A stretch of 64,000 nucleotides of DNA from NCBI GenBank assembly GCA_963704535.1, contig OY969916.1, positions 2,542,001 through 2,606,000 on the forward strand, written 5' to 3'. The notes under the pieces were generated by a model. It was not told where the DNA came from, did no database searches, and saw only the letters and a program-made list of their open reading frames with translations. Numbering within the stretch: the stretch's first letter is position 1; each line of letters starts with the position of its first letter. Both the position numbers and the translations under genes were made by a program. Of this stretch, positions 51,895 to 60,627 are shown piece by piece. The stretch comes from G963704535 sp963704535. Its GTDB lineage: Bacteria > Chloroflexota > Chloroflexia > Chloroflexales > Roseiflexaceae.

Positions 51895-52896
51895 TCATGA
51901 TCTCATGCTGGTCTGGAGCAGCTCCAGCAGCGCCCGATCAACCTTGTACCCATGCAACTCCTCGTAGCGGGCGCCGGGGCGCCCGTGCTCGACGACCCCG
52001 AAGTCGCCGGCGAAGTTCCACAGCGCGAAGCCCCAGCCGAACTCCTTGTACAGGCCGAACAGGTCGGCGAACCAGCGCAGCGCGATGTCGTTGGGCGTGC
52101 GGTTGTAGCAGCCGCACTCGCCGATATGCACCCTGGCGCCGGCCGCCTCGACATCGCGCCAGGGCTGGTAGAAGGCGCGCAGTGTCGCGCGGTCCCAGGT
52201 CACGCCTTCCCACACCTGCCCAGGGTACAGCGGTTCGGGCGCTTCGGCGTGGCCCGACCACCACGCGGCCTGGTGGTGGCTGACCGGCATGGGCTGGTAG
52301 CCGCGCCCGCTTTGGACGACACCCAAGTCGGCCAGCTCCGGCAGAGCCAGGTGGCCGCCGCCCAGGCCGTCGATCACGATCTCGCGCGCCGGGTCGATCG
52401 CCCGGATCGCGGCGACAGTGCGGCGGATCAGCGCGGCGTGGCCGGCGCGGGTCATGCCGTACTGCCCGACCGAGGGCGGCTCGTTCAGCAAATCGAAGCT
52501 CAGGCCGGCGCTGTGTACGCCCCGGTAGCGCCGGGCGAAGGTCTCCCACAGGAACACGAACGCATCCTGGGCCAGCGGGTCGAGCCAGAGGTTGTGGCGC
52601 TCCAAGTCGTTGCGGTTGATGCAGTAGCCCGGCGCGCGGTGCAGGTTCAGGCTGAAGTGGAAGCCGCGGGCCTGGCATGCCTCCAGGTAGCGATCGAAAT
52701 AGGCGAAAACCGCCTCATTGGGGTGGAAGTAGTCGAAATCGCTGGTCCAGAAGCGGTAGTCGGTCGGGACGCGCACGAAGTTGAACCCATGGTGGGCCAT
52801 GAAGTCGAGCGCGCGCTCATCCGGCGCTTCGGGCTGCTGGCCAGGGTTCCAGATGTACATCCACAGAAAGTTGAAGCCGTAGTGTGGCATGATCAT
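51895..52896 (-). CDS. glycoside hydrolase family 5-like enzyme
   Basis: 333 residues from ATG 52896, with GGAGG 5 nt upstream. The (beta/alpha)8 barrel starts MPHYGFNFLWMYIWNP and has HHGFNFVRVPTDYRFWTSDF, FHFSLNLHRAPGYC, the acid/base Glu in LSFDLLNEPPSVG (about residue 140) and the nucleophile Glu in RVHIGECGCYNRTP (about 261). FALWNFAGDFGVVEHG near the end is the GH5 strand-8 region. No signal peptide is seen, so it acts in the cytoplasm on imported oligosaccharides. GH5 members cleave beta-1,4-glucan or mannan; the exact subfamily cannot be given. It shares an 18-bp leader with the second GH5 gene. Confidence 0.87.
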   Translation of the reverse strand: MIMPHYGFNFLWMYIWNPGQQPEAPDERALDFMAHHGFNFVRVPTDYRFWTSDFDYFHPNEAVFAYFDRYLEACQARGFHFSLNLHRAPGYCINRNDLERHNLWLDPLAQDAFVFLWETFARRYRGVHSAGLSFDLLNEPPSVGQYGMTRAGHAALIRRTVAAIRAIDPAREIVIDGLGGGHLALPELADLGVVQSGRGYQPMPVSHHQAAWWSGHAEAPEPLYPGQVWEGVTWDRATLRAFYQPWRDVEAAGARVHIGECGCYNRTPNDIALRWFADLFGLYKEFGWGFALWNFAGDFGVVEHGRPGARYEELHGYKVDRALLELLQTSMRS

Positions 52897-52904
52897 TGGC
52901 CTCC

Positions 52905-52995
52905 AATTTGGGAAAAAGGGGTTTGAGAGGGCTGCCCCCTCAGTCTCCCCCCACCCACATTGTAAAGTAGAGCGGCGTTGCCCGAAACCTTGTCT
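52905..52995. mobile_element. short element with IS-like end and hairpin
   Basis: aaaaaggggtttgagagggc and tgccccctcagtctcccccc are followed by cccacattgtaaagtagagc and gttgcccgaaaccttgtcta. Right end and inner block (TTGTAAAGTAGAGCGG) match 39758-39845 and, in part, the complete IS. It abuts the GH5 leader. The stretch 52996-53307 has no gene I can support. Confidence 0.65.
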
Positions 52996-53307
52996 AAAGG
53001 AAAGGTGATATGTTCATGCGCCGATGATACCACAGCATGTGCGTAAGCGCCCCAAACATGTCCCCGCCAGATGTATTTTCCGCTTAACCTACGCCTCTAC
53101 CTAGTATCCCACGTGTCCGTCGGTGTACCAGCGCAGTGCCAGAGCCTGCCCCTGCGTGCCATGCACGCTCACACCGCCCGACACGCCGGGGGTCGTAACG
53201 GGACGTGTTGCGGGGGCGCCCGGCTCCTGTGCTCTCGCCACCGGCGAGGCCAACCGGAGTACCGGCTGCCTATCTCCTGGTTACGTGAAGCTCATATGGA
53301 GGTTAAC

Positions 53308-53847
53308 ATGACACTAGCTGGCCTACTTCCGCCGATCGGTTTGGAGATCCCATGCAGTTGCTACGCGGTCAACGTTCCACTGAAAGTGGACGTTCTGGGG
53401 ATCCTGACGCTGGACTTCAAGGGAGGGATTAAGGTACGTGTCGAGGCGAACATCGCAGGCGGTCTCGGCGGCGTCAAGCTGAAGGTAATCGGCCACGAGG
53501 TCTCGGCTGATAGCCCGGTGCTCGGCAAGGTCACGATCAGCCAGGCCGATATCGATACGACGCCGCTCAGCTTGCTTGAGCTTACCAAGAATCTCCCGCC
53601 GACCTTCCGGCAAACGATGTTCCTAGATTTCCAGGTGACGGTCGAGAAGCCGCCGGGAGGTGGACCGCCCCTGGTGCTGTCGAACACGAAGACGGCCAGG
53701 CTGCTCAACGACAACCTCACAGTGTTTCCGCCGCAGGGCTCTGTGTACCAACTCCAGGAGCCGGTCGACCTGGCGCCGGTCGGCGCGCCGAGCCAGGTCG
53801 TCGCCCAGTTGCTCCAGTTCCCCGTCACGGTCTCGCACAATCCGTAA
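53308..53847 (+). CDS. hypothetical protein, beta-rich
   Basis: 179 residues from ATG 53308, preceded by GGAGG with a 5-nt spacer; the longer start at 53071 has no such support. No signal peptide or membrane helix is clear. The sequence starts MTLAGLLPPIGLEIPCSCYA and alternates hydrophobic and polar residues, as in LKVDVLGILTLDFKGGIKVR and RQTMFLDFQVTVEKPPGGGP. It ends VAQLLQFPVTVSHNP. The pattern suggests a beta-sandwich of about 170 residues. I do not recognise the family with confidence. It is the only gene on the plus strand within the carbohydrate locus, so it has its own promoter and may be unrelated to it. Confidence 0.65.
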   Translation: MTLAGLLPPIGLEIPCSCYAVNVPLKVDVLGILTLDFKGGIKVRVEANIAGGLGGVKLKVIGHEVSADSPVLGKVTISQADIDTTPLSLLELTKNLPPTFRQTMFLDFQVTVEKPPGGGPPLVLSNTKTARLLNDNLTVFPPQGSVYQLQEPVDLAPVGAPSQVVAQLLQFPVTVSHNP

Positions 53848-53904
53848 CACCCCGGCCTGGAGTTGTCGCCGCAGAGTAGACGGCGCCAGGCTCGACGTAT
53901 GAGA

Positions 53905-53962
53905 AGTGGAGAGGAGTTTGAGGGCTTTCCCCTCAAGCTCCCCTTTTCAGACAGCCGCTTTC
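53905..53962. repeat. G-rich hairpin half-element
   Basis: gaagtggagaggagtttgag, ggctttcccctcaagctccc and cttttcagacagccgc. It equals the hairpin half of the 32898-32998 element, ending next to the beta-mannosidase stop region, where it can act as terminator. Confidence 0.7.
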
Positions 53963-53963
53963 A

Positions 53964-56429
53964 TCAGAAGGAATCGATCAGTGATTGCACCCGCAGCGCC
54001 TGCTGCGCCTGCTCCGCCGTCCAACCCTCGGGTATGGGGCAGGTGACGCGCGCCGGGCGGCGGGCGGGCAGGTCAAAGTAGTTGTCGCTGAACACTACGT
54101 CGGCGCCGTCGAGCGCCAGCGCGACGAAGCGCGCCAACGAGCGGGCGTGCAGTTGGATGGCAAGTTGCTCGCCGGCCTGCTGCACTTCGACGCCGATCTG
54201 TGGGTCTTCCAGGGCCAGGTGTTTAGTAGGCGCGAACGTGGCGACGGCCACCTGCATTCGCTCGCCGGCCCGCCAGAGTTCGCAAACCAGGAGCGAGTGG
54301 CGACGACGCGCTTCCTCCAACCGCCCCGAAAAATCCAGCGCCAGCACATGCGCCGTCGCCAGTGGGCCGGTGGCCACGTTCGCTTCGCCGGCTTCCAGAC
54401 GCTCGCCACACAGGCTCTCAAGCGACCAGCGCACTTGGCCCGCCCAGGGTTCGGCGGCGTCATTGGTGACGAAGATGCCCATACGGTCGCGGTCGTCCTC
54501 GATCGAGAGCAGCAGCGGGGCGAAGAAGCGCCGGCTGGCGTAGTGCAGTGCCTTCCAGCGCCCAAAGTAGTCGATGCCGGACCACGAGGCCACCGGCCAG
54601 CAGTCGTTGAGCTGCCAATAGAGCGCGCCGGCGCAGGCCGGGTGGCGCCGCCAGTGCTCGACGCCCACCCGCATGGCTTCGGCCTGGAGCAACTGGCTCA
54701 GGTAGACCAGGCCGGCGAAGTCTTTGGGCAGGCGGAAGTGGTCGGTGAGCGAGGTGATGATCTTGCCGTTGCCGGCCGGGTTGCGCTGGTGGTGCTCCAT
54801 GATGTACGAGGTCATGTTCCAATCGCGCGGCTCGGCGTAGGTCGCGATCGTGGGCAGGCTGGGCAGCGACTGGAAGCCGAACTCGCTGACGAAGCGCGCG
54901 CGTGTCTCGCGGTAGCTGCTGAACGGCTTCATGGCGTGCCAGACCAGCCACTGGTGCAGGTCGCCGGCGGCCTCGCCGTTGGGGTCGTCGAACGGTGTCC
55001 CGGAGGAGGGCGAGCTGGGCCAGTAGGCGCAATCGGGGTCTTCGGCCGCCACCCAGGCGGGCAGGGTGTGGTGGAAGAAGCAGTCGTAGGCGGCCTTGAG
55101 ATCGGCCAGCTCGGCCCGCTCGGACCAGCCCCAATCCACCCAGGCGGCTTCGATCTCGTTGTTGCCGCACCACAGCGCCAGGCAGGCACGGTGGCGCAGC
55201 CGGCGCACGGCGTCGATGACCTCGGCGCTCAGGTTGGCCAGCAGCGCCTCGTCGGCGAGTGGGTAGGTGGCGCAGGCGAACATGAAGTCCTGCCAGACCA
55301 GCAGGCCCAGCCGGTCGCACAGGTCGTACAGGTACTCGTCCTCGTAGCAGCCGCCGCCCCAGATGCGCAGCATATTGTGGTGCGCGGCGGCCGCCGAGCC
55401 GAGCAGGTGGTCGAGCCGGGCGTGGGAGATGCGGGTCGGGAACGAGTTGGCCGGTATCCAGTTCGAGCCTTTGGCGAAGATCGGCAGGCCGTTGACCACG
55501 AATGTGAACGACCGGCCCCATTCGTCGGGCTGCTGGCGCAGCTCGATGGTGCGCAGCCCGACTTGGTAGGTGCGCTGGTCCAGGACCGTGGCGCCGCTGG
55601 CCAGCTCGACCTCGACGCGGTACAGCGGCTGGTCGCCGTAGCCGTTCGGCCACCAGAGCTGCGGCTGCTCGACCACCAGCGCGACGGTGCCACGGTCGGC
55701 ATCCAGCGGTGCCTCGGCGGTCTGGACCCGGCCGTCGGGCGCGGTCAGGCGCAGTATCAGGCGCAGCGGCGCCTCGGCGTAGATCTCGGCCGCGCCGGTC
55801 GCCGTCAGCGTCACCTGGCCGGCGTCGTGGCGCTGGCGCAGGTGGACATCGGCTAGCCGGGCACCGTTGTAGCCCTCCAGACGCAGATCGCGCCAGATCC
55901 CGACCGCCGGCAGCCGGGGACCCCAGTCCCAGCCAAAGTGGCTGGGCGCTTTACGCAGGTACGGCGCGCCGGGCAACGGGTCGTTGACATCGACCATGGG
56001 CCGCTCGCGCTGGCGCTCGGCGGCGTAGCGCACCGCCGAGCGGAACATGATCCGCAGCTCGTTCTCGCCCGCCCGCAGCGCCTGGCGCACCTCCCAGCGG
56101 TACTGGCGAAACATGTTCTCGGCAGTGCCGACCGCCTGCCCGTTCAGCCAGACCTCGGCCAGGGTGTCCAGCCCGTCGCAGACCAGGAACACGCGCGCCT
56201 GCGCCAACAGGCCGGCGTCGGCCGTGAAGACGCGCCGGTACTCCCAATCCCGCTCGGCGACCCATTGGACGCGCTTTTCCTCGTCGCCCACAAACGGGTC
56301 GGCGATCCGCCCGGCCGCCAGCAGATCGGTGTGGACGCCGCCCGGCACGCCGGCCGGCAGCCATTCGTCGCCGCTGGCCTGACGAAGTTGCCATTCGCCG
56401 CCGAGTGAGCGGTTGATCGATGGATTCAT
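53964..56429 (-). CDS. beta-mannosidase, glycoside hydrolase family 2
   Basis: 821 residues from ATG 56429. The N-terminal jelly-roll domain has WQLRQASGDEWLPAGVPGGV, the immunoglobulin-like domain follows, and the barrel begins near residue 300. Diagnostic blocks are GFDWGPRL-type YLRKAPSHFGWDWGPRLPA, NMLRIWGGGCYEDEYLYDLC, the acid/base Glu in LALWCGNNEIEAAWVDWGW (about 424), and the nucleophile Glu in ARFVSEFGFQSLPS (about 514). Domain order and length fit exo-beta-mannosidases (they release mannose from the non-reducing end of mannooligosaccharides). No signal peptide is present, so it acts in the cytoplasm. It is followed on the same strand by the hairpin above and preceded by the second GH5 gene at 34 bp. 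Confidence 0.93.
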   Translation of the reverse strand: MNPSINRSLGGEWQLRQASGDEWLPAGVPGGVHTDLLAAGRIADPFVGDEEKRVQWVAERDWEYRRVFTADAGLLAQARVFLVCDGLDTLAEVWLNGQAVGTAENMFRQYRWEVRQALRAGENELRIMFRSAVRYAAERQRERPMVDVNDPLPGAPYLRKAPSHFGWDWGPRLPAVGIWRDLRLEGYNGARLADVHLRQRHDAGQVTLTATGAAEIYAEAPLRLILRLTAPDGRVQTAEAPLDADRGTVALVVEQPQLWWPNGYGDQPLYRVEVELASGATVLDQRTYQVGLRTIELRQQPDEWGRSFTFVVNGLPIFAKGSNWIPANSFPTRISHARLDHLLGSAAAAHHNMLRIWGGGCYEDEYLYDLCDRLGLLVWQDFMFACATYPLADEALLANLSAEVIDAVRRLRHRACLALWCGNNEIEAAWVDWGWSERAELADLKAAYDCFFHHTLPAWVAAEDPDCAYWPSSPSSGTPFDDPNGEAAGDLHQWLVWHAMKPFSSYRETRARFVSEFGFQSLPSLPTIATYAEPRDWNMTSYIMEHHQRNPAGNGKIITSLTDHFRLPKDFAGLVYLSQLLQAEAMRVGVEHWRRHPACAGALYWQLNDCWPVASWSGIDYFGRWKALHYASRRFFAPLLLSIEDDRDRMGIFVTNDAAEPWAGQVRWSLESLCGERLEAGEANVATGPLATAHVLALDFSGRLEEARRRHSLLVCELWRAGERMQVAVATFAPTKHLALEDPQIGVEVQQAGEQLAIQLHARSLARFVALALDGADVVFSDNYFDLPARRPARVTCPIPEGWTAEQAQQALRVQSLIDSF

Positions 56430-56463
56430 ATATGACTACCCTCGCAAATCGTTTAGAATCGCG

Positions 56464-57540
56464 TCACGCCGCCGCCAGACCAAGCGCCGCGACCGTCTCC
56501 GGGTCCGGTTCGCGACCGTTCTCGCTGGTCGTGACGACGCTGAAGCCGCCGGCGTAGTCCCACATCGTCCAGCCGATCCCATATTTCTCTAGGCTGGTGC
56601 GGAGATCGCGAATCCAGGCGTTGCGATGTTCCGGCTTGGACTTCAGACGGTAGACGCCGAACTCGTTGCAGGTCAGGCGCACGCGGTGCTGCCCGGCCCA
56701 GGCCGCCGCGCGCCCGATCCACGCATCGAACTTGGCCGCGTCCCACTGCTCGGCGCCATAGTCACGGGCCGCTTCCTTGGCCCGCTGGTCCTCGATGCGT
56801 GGAAGGATGGCGTCGAGCGCCTGCGGGCTCGACGGGTACGGCAGGTGCTCCAGGTGCGGCCAGTAGTCCTCGCCCCAGGTCGCGCCCTGGTGGGTGAAGG
56901 TGTGGGGATCGTAGCAGTGGAAGTTGTAGACGATGTTGGGGTCGGCCAGCGGCTCAAGCTCAAGCAACTCCGGCAGGCTCGACCACTTGTGCCCGGCCGC
57001 GATCAGGGTGTGGTCGGGCGCGCCGGCGCGCATGGCCGCCAGGAGCTGCGCCTGGATGGCGGCCCAGCGCCGGCCATCCCTGATCACCGGCTCGTTGAGC
57101 GTTTCCAGGAACACCCGCTCGGGGTCGCGGGCCGACAGGTGGCGGGCCAGGGCATGCCAGAACGCGGCAAACATCGCCACCACCTCGTCGCTCTGGTCCA
57201 GCCGCTGCTTGAAACTGTCCTCGGGGTGTGGGTCCACAATCACGGCCAGGTCCTGCCCCAGGATCATGTCGAGCGCGGCGTCCACGTGCGCCAGGTTCTG
57301 CGGATTCAGCCGGGCCGGGTCGCGCTCGTCCAGCAGGATCTCATGATTCAGGGTGAAGCGAACATGCCCAAACCCGATCGCGGCGATCAGCTTGATATCC
57401 TCAAGGGTGTTGTAGGACTGGAAGTGGTGTGGATCGTAGTGCCGGGCCTGGGCGAACCAGTGACTGAGGTTAATGCCGCGCGCGAGGCGCCCGAAGCGCG
57501 CGTCGCTCACGCCGAGCGCCGCCGAGGGTGTGGACATCAT
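56464..57540 (-). CDS. glycoside hydrolase family 5 (cellulase/mannanase-like)
   Basis: 358 residues from ATG 57540, with GGAGG directly upstream; codons before it are read from a heptad repeat. The barrel begins GRLARGINLSHWFAQARHYD and has IGFGHVRFTLNHEILLDERD, the acid/base Glu in VFLETLNEPVIRDGRRW (about residue 149), the substrate His-Tyr strand NFHCYDPHTFTHQGATWG, and the nucleophile Glu in VRLTCNEFGVYRLKS (about 292). The end GWTMWDYAGGFSVV is typical for GH5. The layout is the classical endoglucanase/GH5 one. Cytoplasmic, because no signal is seen. It likely works with the beta-mannosidase just downstream and the ABC transporter upstream. Confidence 0.88.
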   Translation of the reverse strand: MMSTPSAALGVSDARFGRLARGINLSHWFAQARHYDPHHFQSYNTLEDIKLIAAIGFGHVRFTLNHEILLDERDPARLNPQNLAHVDAALDMILGQDLAVIVDPHPEDSFKQRLDQSDEVVAMFAAFWHALARHLSARDPERVFLETLNEPVIRDGRRWAAIQAQLLAAMRAGAPDHTLIAAGHKWSSLPELLELEPLADPNIVYNFHCYDPHTFTHQGATWGEDYWPHLEHLPYPSSPQALDAILPRIEDQRAKEAARDYGAEQWDAAKFDAWIGRAAAWAGQHRVRLTCNEFGVYRLKSKPEHRNAWIRDLRTSLEKYGIGWTMWDYAGGFSVVTTSENGREPDPETVAALGLAAA

Positions 57541-57600
57541 TGGCCTCCAATTTATCGGGTAGCCCGCCGGACGTATTTGCGATTCCAAACTCACCTGATG

Positions 57601-57654
57601 TGTTACGTGTTGCGTGTTGCGTGGTTCGACGCACGCAACACGCAACACGTAACA
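57601..57654. repeat. heptanucleotide palindrome (loop GTTCGACGCAC)
   Basis: tgttacgtgttgcgtgttgc on the left pairs with gcaacacgcaacacgtaaca on the right; the loop ggttcgacgcac is like that of 1843-1902. It lies between the aldo/keto reductase stop and the GH5 start. Confidence 0.8.
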
Positions 57655-57669
57655 GATGCAGTTTGTGGC

Positions 57670-58641
57670 TCACCAGGCATACGCCTTGGGGGCTTCGCCG
57701 CCGGGGCCGGGCCAGATCTGATCGAGCCGCGCCAGCGTCTCAGGCGCCAACCGGATCGCCAACGCCCGCAGGCTGCCGTTGAGCTGGTCCAGCGTGCGCG
57801 GCCCGATGATCGGCGCCGTGACCACCGGATTGTGGAGCAGCCAGGCCAGGGCGACATCGGCCGGCGACTCGCCCAGCTCCTGGCAGAGTTGCTCGTAGGA
57901 CTCCAACTGCGAGCGGTGCCGCTCGATCTCCTGCTGTCTGCGCGGATCGGCCCGCCGCCCCTCGGTGGCCTTTTGCAGCGCGCCGCCCAGCAAGCCGCCG
58001 CCCAGCGGGCTCCAGGGGATCAAGCCCAGGCCGTAATGCCGGCAGGCCGGGATGACCTCCAACTCGATCATGCGGGCGTTGAGGTTGTACAGGCTCTGCT
58101 CCGACACCAGCCCCATGAAGTGACGGGCTGTCGCGCTGCACTGGGCGGTCGCGATATCCCACCCGGCGAAGTTGCTACTGCCGACGTAGAGCACCTTGCC
58201 TTGCTGCACCAGGATCTCCATCGCCTGCCAGATCTCTTCCCATGGCGTTGTGCGCTCGATGTGGTGCATCTGATACAGGTCGATATGGTCGGTCTGGAGC
58301 CGGCGCAAGCTCTCGTCGCAAGCCCGGCGGATATGGTAGGCCGAGAGACCGCGCTCATTCGGCCGTTCGCCCATCTGGTTGTAAGCCTTGGTCGCCAGCA
58401 CGATCTGCTCGCGCCGCCCGCCGCCCTGCGCCAGCCAGCGCCCAATGATCTGCTCGGTGATGCCCTCGCCCAGCTTCCAACCGTAGACGTCGGCGGTATC
58501 GAAGAAGTTGATATCCAGCTCCAGCGCGCGGTCCATGATCGCGAAGCTGCCGGCCTCGTCGGTCTGCGGGCCGAAGTTCATGGTGCCCAGGCACAACCGG
58601 CTAACCTGCAGGCCGGTCCGGCCCAGTTGGGTATAGTCCAT
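57670..58641 (-). CDS. aldo/keto reductase
   Basis: 323 residues from ATG 58641 (GAGG at about 9 nt); ATGs at 58650 and 58656 are also possible. The (beta/alpha)8 fold shows YTQLGRTGLQVSRLCLGTMN, the catalytic Asp and Tyr in FFDTADVYGWKLGEGITEQI, the Lys in LATKAYNQMGE and the His in IDLYQMHHIERTTPWEEI. NADPH-binding residues appear in WSPLGGGLLGGA and PIIGPRTLDQL near the C-terminus. It resembles members acting on sugars or sugar aldehydes (related to AKR11/yeast-type oxidoreductases). Its place between the ABC genes and the GH5/beta-mannosidase genes points to reduction or oxidation of a sugar, but the exact substrate is not readable. Confidence 0.87.
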   Translation of the reverse strand: MDYTQLGRTGLQVSRLCLGTMNFGPQTDEAGSFAIMDRALELDINFFDTADVYGWKLGEGITEQIIGRWLAQGGGRREQIVLATKAYNQMGERPNERGLSAYHIRRACDESLRRLQTDHIDLYQMHHIERTTPWEEIWQAMEILVQQGKVLYVGSSNFAGWDIATAQCSATARHFMGLVSEQSLYNLNARMIELEVIPACRHYGLGLIPWSPLGGGLLGGALQKATEGRRADPRRQQEIERHRSQLESYEQLCQELGESPADVALAWLLHNPVVTAPIIGPRTLDQLNGSLRALAIRLAPETLARLDQIWPGPGGEAPKAYAW

Positions 58642-58661
58642 TGGTTTCATCCTCACTATAT

Positions 58662-58729
58662 ATTGTCAGTTGTCAGTTGTCAGTTGTCAGTTGCACCGCA
58701 ACTGACAACTGACAACTGACAACTGACAA
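58662..58729. repeat. TTGTCAG heptanucleotide palindrome
   Basis: Four TTGTCAG units (58664-58692) are mirrored by four CTGACAA units (58701-58729) around ttgcaccgcaa. Nearly perfect, between the DppF-type and aldo/keto reductase genes. Confidence 0.88.
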
Positions 58730-58751
58730 ATGTTGAGCTGTCCTAGCACGC

Positions 58752-59651
58752 TCAGCCCACCGGCTGCTCACTCAACGACGGCGGCTGGAGGCTGGTCTCG
58801 ACGAGCGGCGCCTCCGAGAGCCGCGGCTGGTGGACGCGCCGCCCGCCCGGCCGCGGGATATACGGCACGCTCTCGATCAGCGTGCGGGTGTACTCCTGCC
58901 GGGGCGCCTCGAAAATCTCCTCCACCAGGCCGTACTCGATCACCTTGCCCTCGTACATCACGGCGATGCGGTCGCTCATATGCTCGACCACCGCCAGGTT
59001 GTGCGAGATAAACAGGTAGGCCAGGCCGAGCTGGGCCTGGAGGTCCTGCAATAGCCGCAGGATCTGGGCCTGGATGGACACGTCGAGCGCGCTGACGGCC
59101 TCGTCGCAGATCAGGAGCTTGGGGTTCAAGGCCAGGGCCCGCGCGATGCCGATGCGCTGCTGCTGGCCGCCCGAAAACTCAAACGGAAACGCATTGGCGG
59201 CGGCCGGGTCCAGCCCCACCAGCTCCAACAGCTCGCGCACCCGGCGCGCCCGCTCGGCTGGCGTCCCAATCTTATGGATGACCAGCGGGTCCTCGATCGC
59301 CCCCTGTACCGTCATCATCGGGTTCAGGCTGGCCAGCGGGTCCTGGAAGATCATCTGGATGTCGCGGCGCTTCTCGCGCAGCGCCCTAGGCCCGAGCGCG
59401 GTGAAGTCCACGCCGTCAAAAAAGACCTTGCCCTCGTCCGGCTCGTACAGCCGGACAATACAGCGCGCAAGGGTCGACTTGCCGGAGCCGGACTCGCCCA
59501 CGATGCCCAGCGTCTCGCCGGCCGGCAGCTCGATCGAGACATCCTGCACGGCCGCGAAGCGGGTCCTGCCGCGCGGGAAATACTTCGTAAGGTTCTCGAC
59601 CCGCAGGAGCGGCCCCTCGGAGGACTTAAGCGTGGACTTGTTCAGCGACAT
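58752..59651 (-). CDS. oligopeptide/oligosaccharide ABC transporter ATPase (DppF/OppF type)
   Basis: 299 residues from ATG 59651, with GGAGGTGA upstream. Walker A is GIVGESGSGKSTLARCIVRL, the Q-loop lies in IQMIFQDPLASLNPMMTV, the signature is EFSGGQQQRIGIARALALNP and Walker B is KLLICDEAVSALDVSIQAQI, with the H-loop His in LFISHNLAVV. It overlaps the partner ATPase gene by 26 bp, so both are translationally coupled. With DppD-type, DppB/C-type and the binding protein it forms a complete importer. In this locus the load is most likely beta-oligosaccharides rather than peptides. Confidence 0.93.
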   Translation of the reverse strand: MSLNKSTLKSSEGPLLRVENLTKYFPRGRTRFAAVQDVSIELPAGETLGIVGESGSGKSTLARCIVRLYEPDEGKVFFDGVDFTALGPRALREKRRDIQMIFQDPLASLNPMMTVQGAIEDPLVIHKIGTPAERARRVRELLELVGLDPAAANAFPFEFSGGQQQRIGIARALALNPKLLICDEAVSALDVSIQAQILRLLQDLQAQLGLAYLFISHNLAVVEHMSDRIAVMYEGKVIEYGLVEEIFEAPRQEYTRTLIESVPYIPRPGGRRVHQPRLSEAPLVETSLQPPSLSEQPVG

Positions 59652-60627
59652 GGCTCATCACCTCCTCGGCATAGTGGCAGGCCACCAGGTGGTCGGCTTC
59701 GATGCGGCGCAAGGTCGGTTTCTCCTCCAGGCTTTTTTGGGTGCCAAACCGGCAGCGCGGCGCAAACGGGCAGCCCTTGTGGACGGTCATCGCGCTGGGC
59801 GGGATGCCGGGGATGGGCTGGATCGCCTGCTTGCCGTGGCCGATCTCCATGGTGCTCTCCAGCAGCCCCAGCGAATACGGGTGCGCGGTATGGCTGATCA
59901 GCTTGTCCACCGTCGTCAGCTCGACCACCTCGCCGGCGTACATCACCGCGATTCGGTCGCAGTAATTGGTGGCGACGCCAAAGTCATGGGTGATGATGAT
60001 CATCCCCATGCCGATCTCCTTACGCAACTCGTGGAGCAGCTTGAGCACCTGGGCCTGCACCGTCACATCCAGCGCCGTGGTCGGCTCGTCGGCCACCAGC
60101 AGCTTGGGGTTCAAGGCCAGGGCCACGGCGATCATCACCCGCTGGCGCATGCCGCCGGAGAACTGGTACGGGTAGTCATAGAAGCGCTGCTCCGGCTGCG
60201 GGATGCCCACCCGGCGCAGCAGATCGACCGCCCGGTCCTTGGCCTCGACCGGCGAGTAGAGTTTTCGCACCAGCATGCTCTCGGTGATCTGCGGGCCGAT
60301 CCGCATGATCGGGTTCAGGCTGGTCATGGGGTCCTGGAAGATCACCCCCACATCACGCCCGCGCACATCGCGCAGCTCATGCGGCTGCATCTTGAGCAGG
60401 TCCTCGCCGTCCAGCAGCGCCTCGCCGCGGGTCACCCGGCCATTGCGGGCGATCAGGCCCAGCAGCGAGAGCAGCGTCACCGACTTGCCCGAGCCGCTTT
60501 CGCCGACGATGCCCAGGCTCTCGCCTGGCTGAAGCTCAAAGCTGACCCCATTCACAGCATGGACCGTGCCGCCAGGGCGCTGGAACTCGACCCACAGATC
60601 TTTAACCTGGAGTAACGGCGTGGCCAT
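59626..60627 (-). CDS. oligopeptide/oligosaccharide ABC transporter ATPase (DppD/OppD type)
   Basis: 333 residues from ATG 60627 (AAAGGAG upstream). Walker A GIVGESGSGKSVTLLSLLGL, Q-loop VIFQDPMTSLNPIMRIGP, signature FSGGMRQRVMIAVALALN, Walker B KLLVADEPTTALDVTVQAQV and H-loop IITHDFGVA. The C-terminal oligopeptide-transporter extension is CPFAPRCRFGTQKSLEEKP, whose Cys residues bind a cluster or metal in some DppD proteins. The start codon directly abuts the stop of the permease gene, so the operon is tight. Confidence 0.93.
   Translation of the reverse strand: MATPLLQVKDLWVEFQRPGGTVHAVNGVSFELQPGESLGIVGESGSGKSVTLLSLLGLIARNGRVTRGEALLDGEDLLKMQPHELRDVRGRDVGVIFQDPMTSLNPIMRIGPQITESMLVRKLYSPVEAKDRAVDLLRRVGIPQPEQRFYDYPYQFSGGMRQRVMIAVALALNPKLLVADEPTTALDVTVQAQVLKLLHELRKEIGMGMIIITHDFGVATNYCDRIAVMYAGEVVELTTVDKLISHTAHPYSLGLLESTMEIGHGKQAIQPIPGIPPSAMTVHKGCPFAPRCRFGTQKSLEEKPTLRRIEADHLVACHYAEEVMSHVAEQVHA

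Noticed and set aside
53985..55856. Plus-strand open frame of 623 codons
   Set aside because: Shadow of the beta-mannosidase gene, which has full family motifs on the other strand.
56626..58719. Plus-strand open frame of 697 codons
   Set aside because: Shadow of the GH5 and aldo/keto reductase genes; no domains, no ribosome site.
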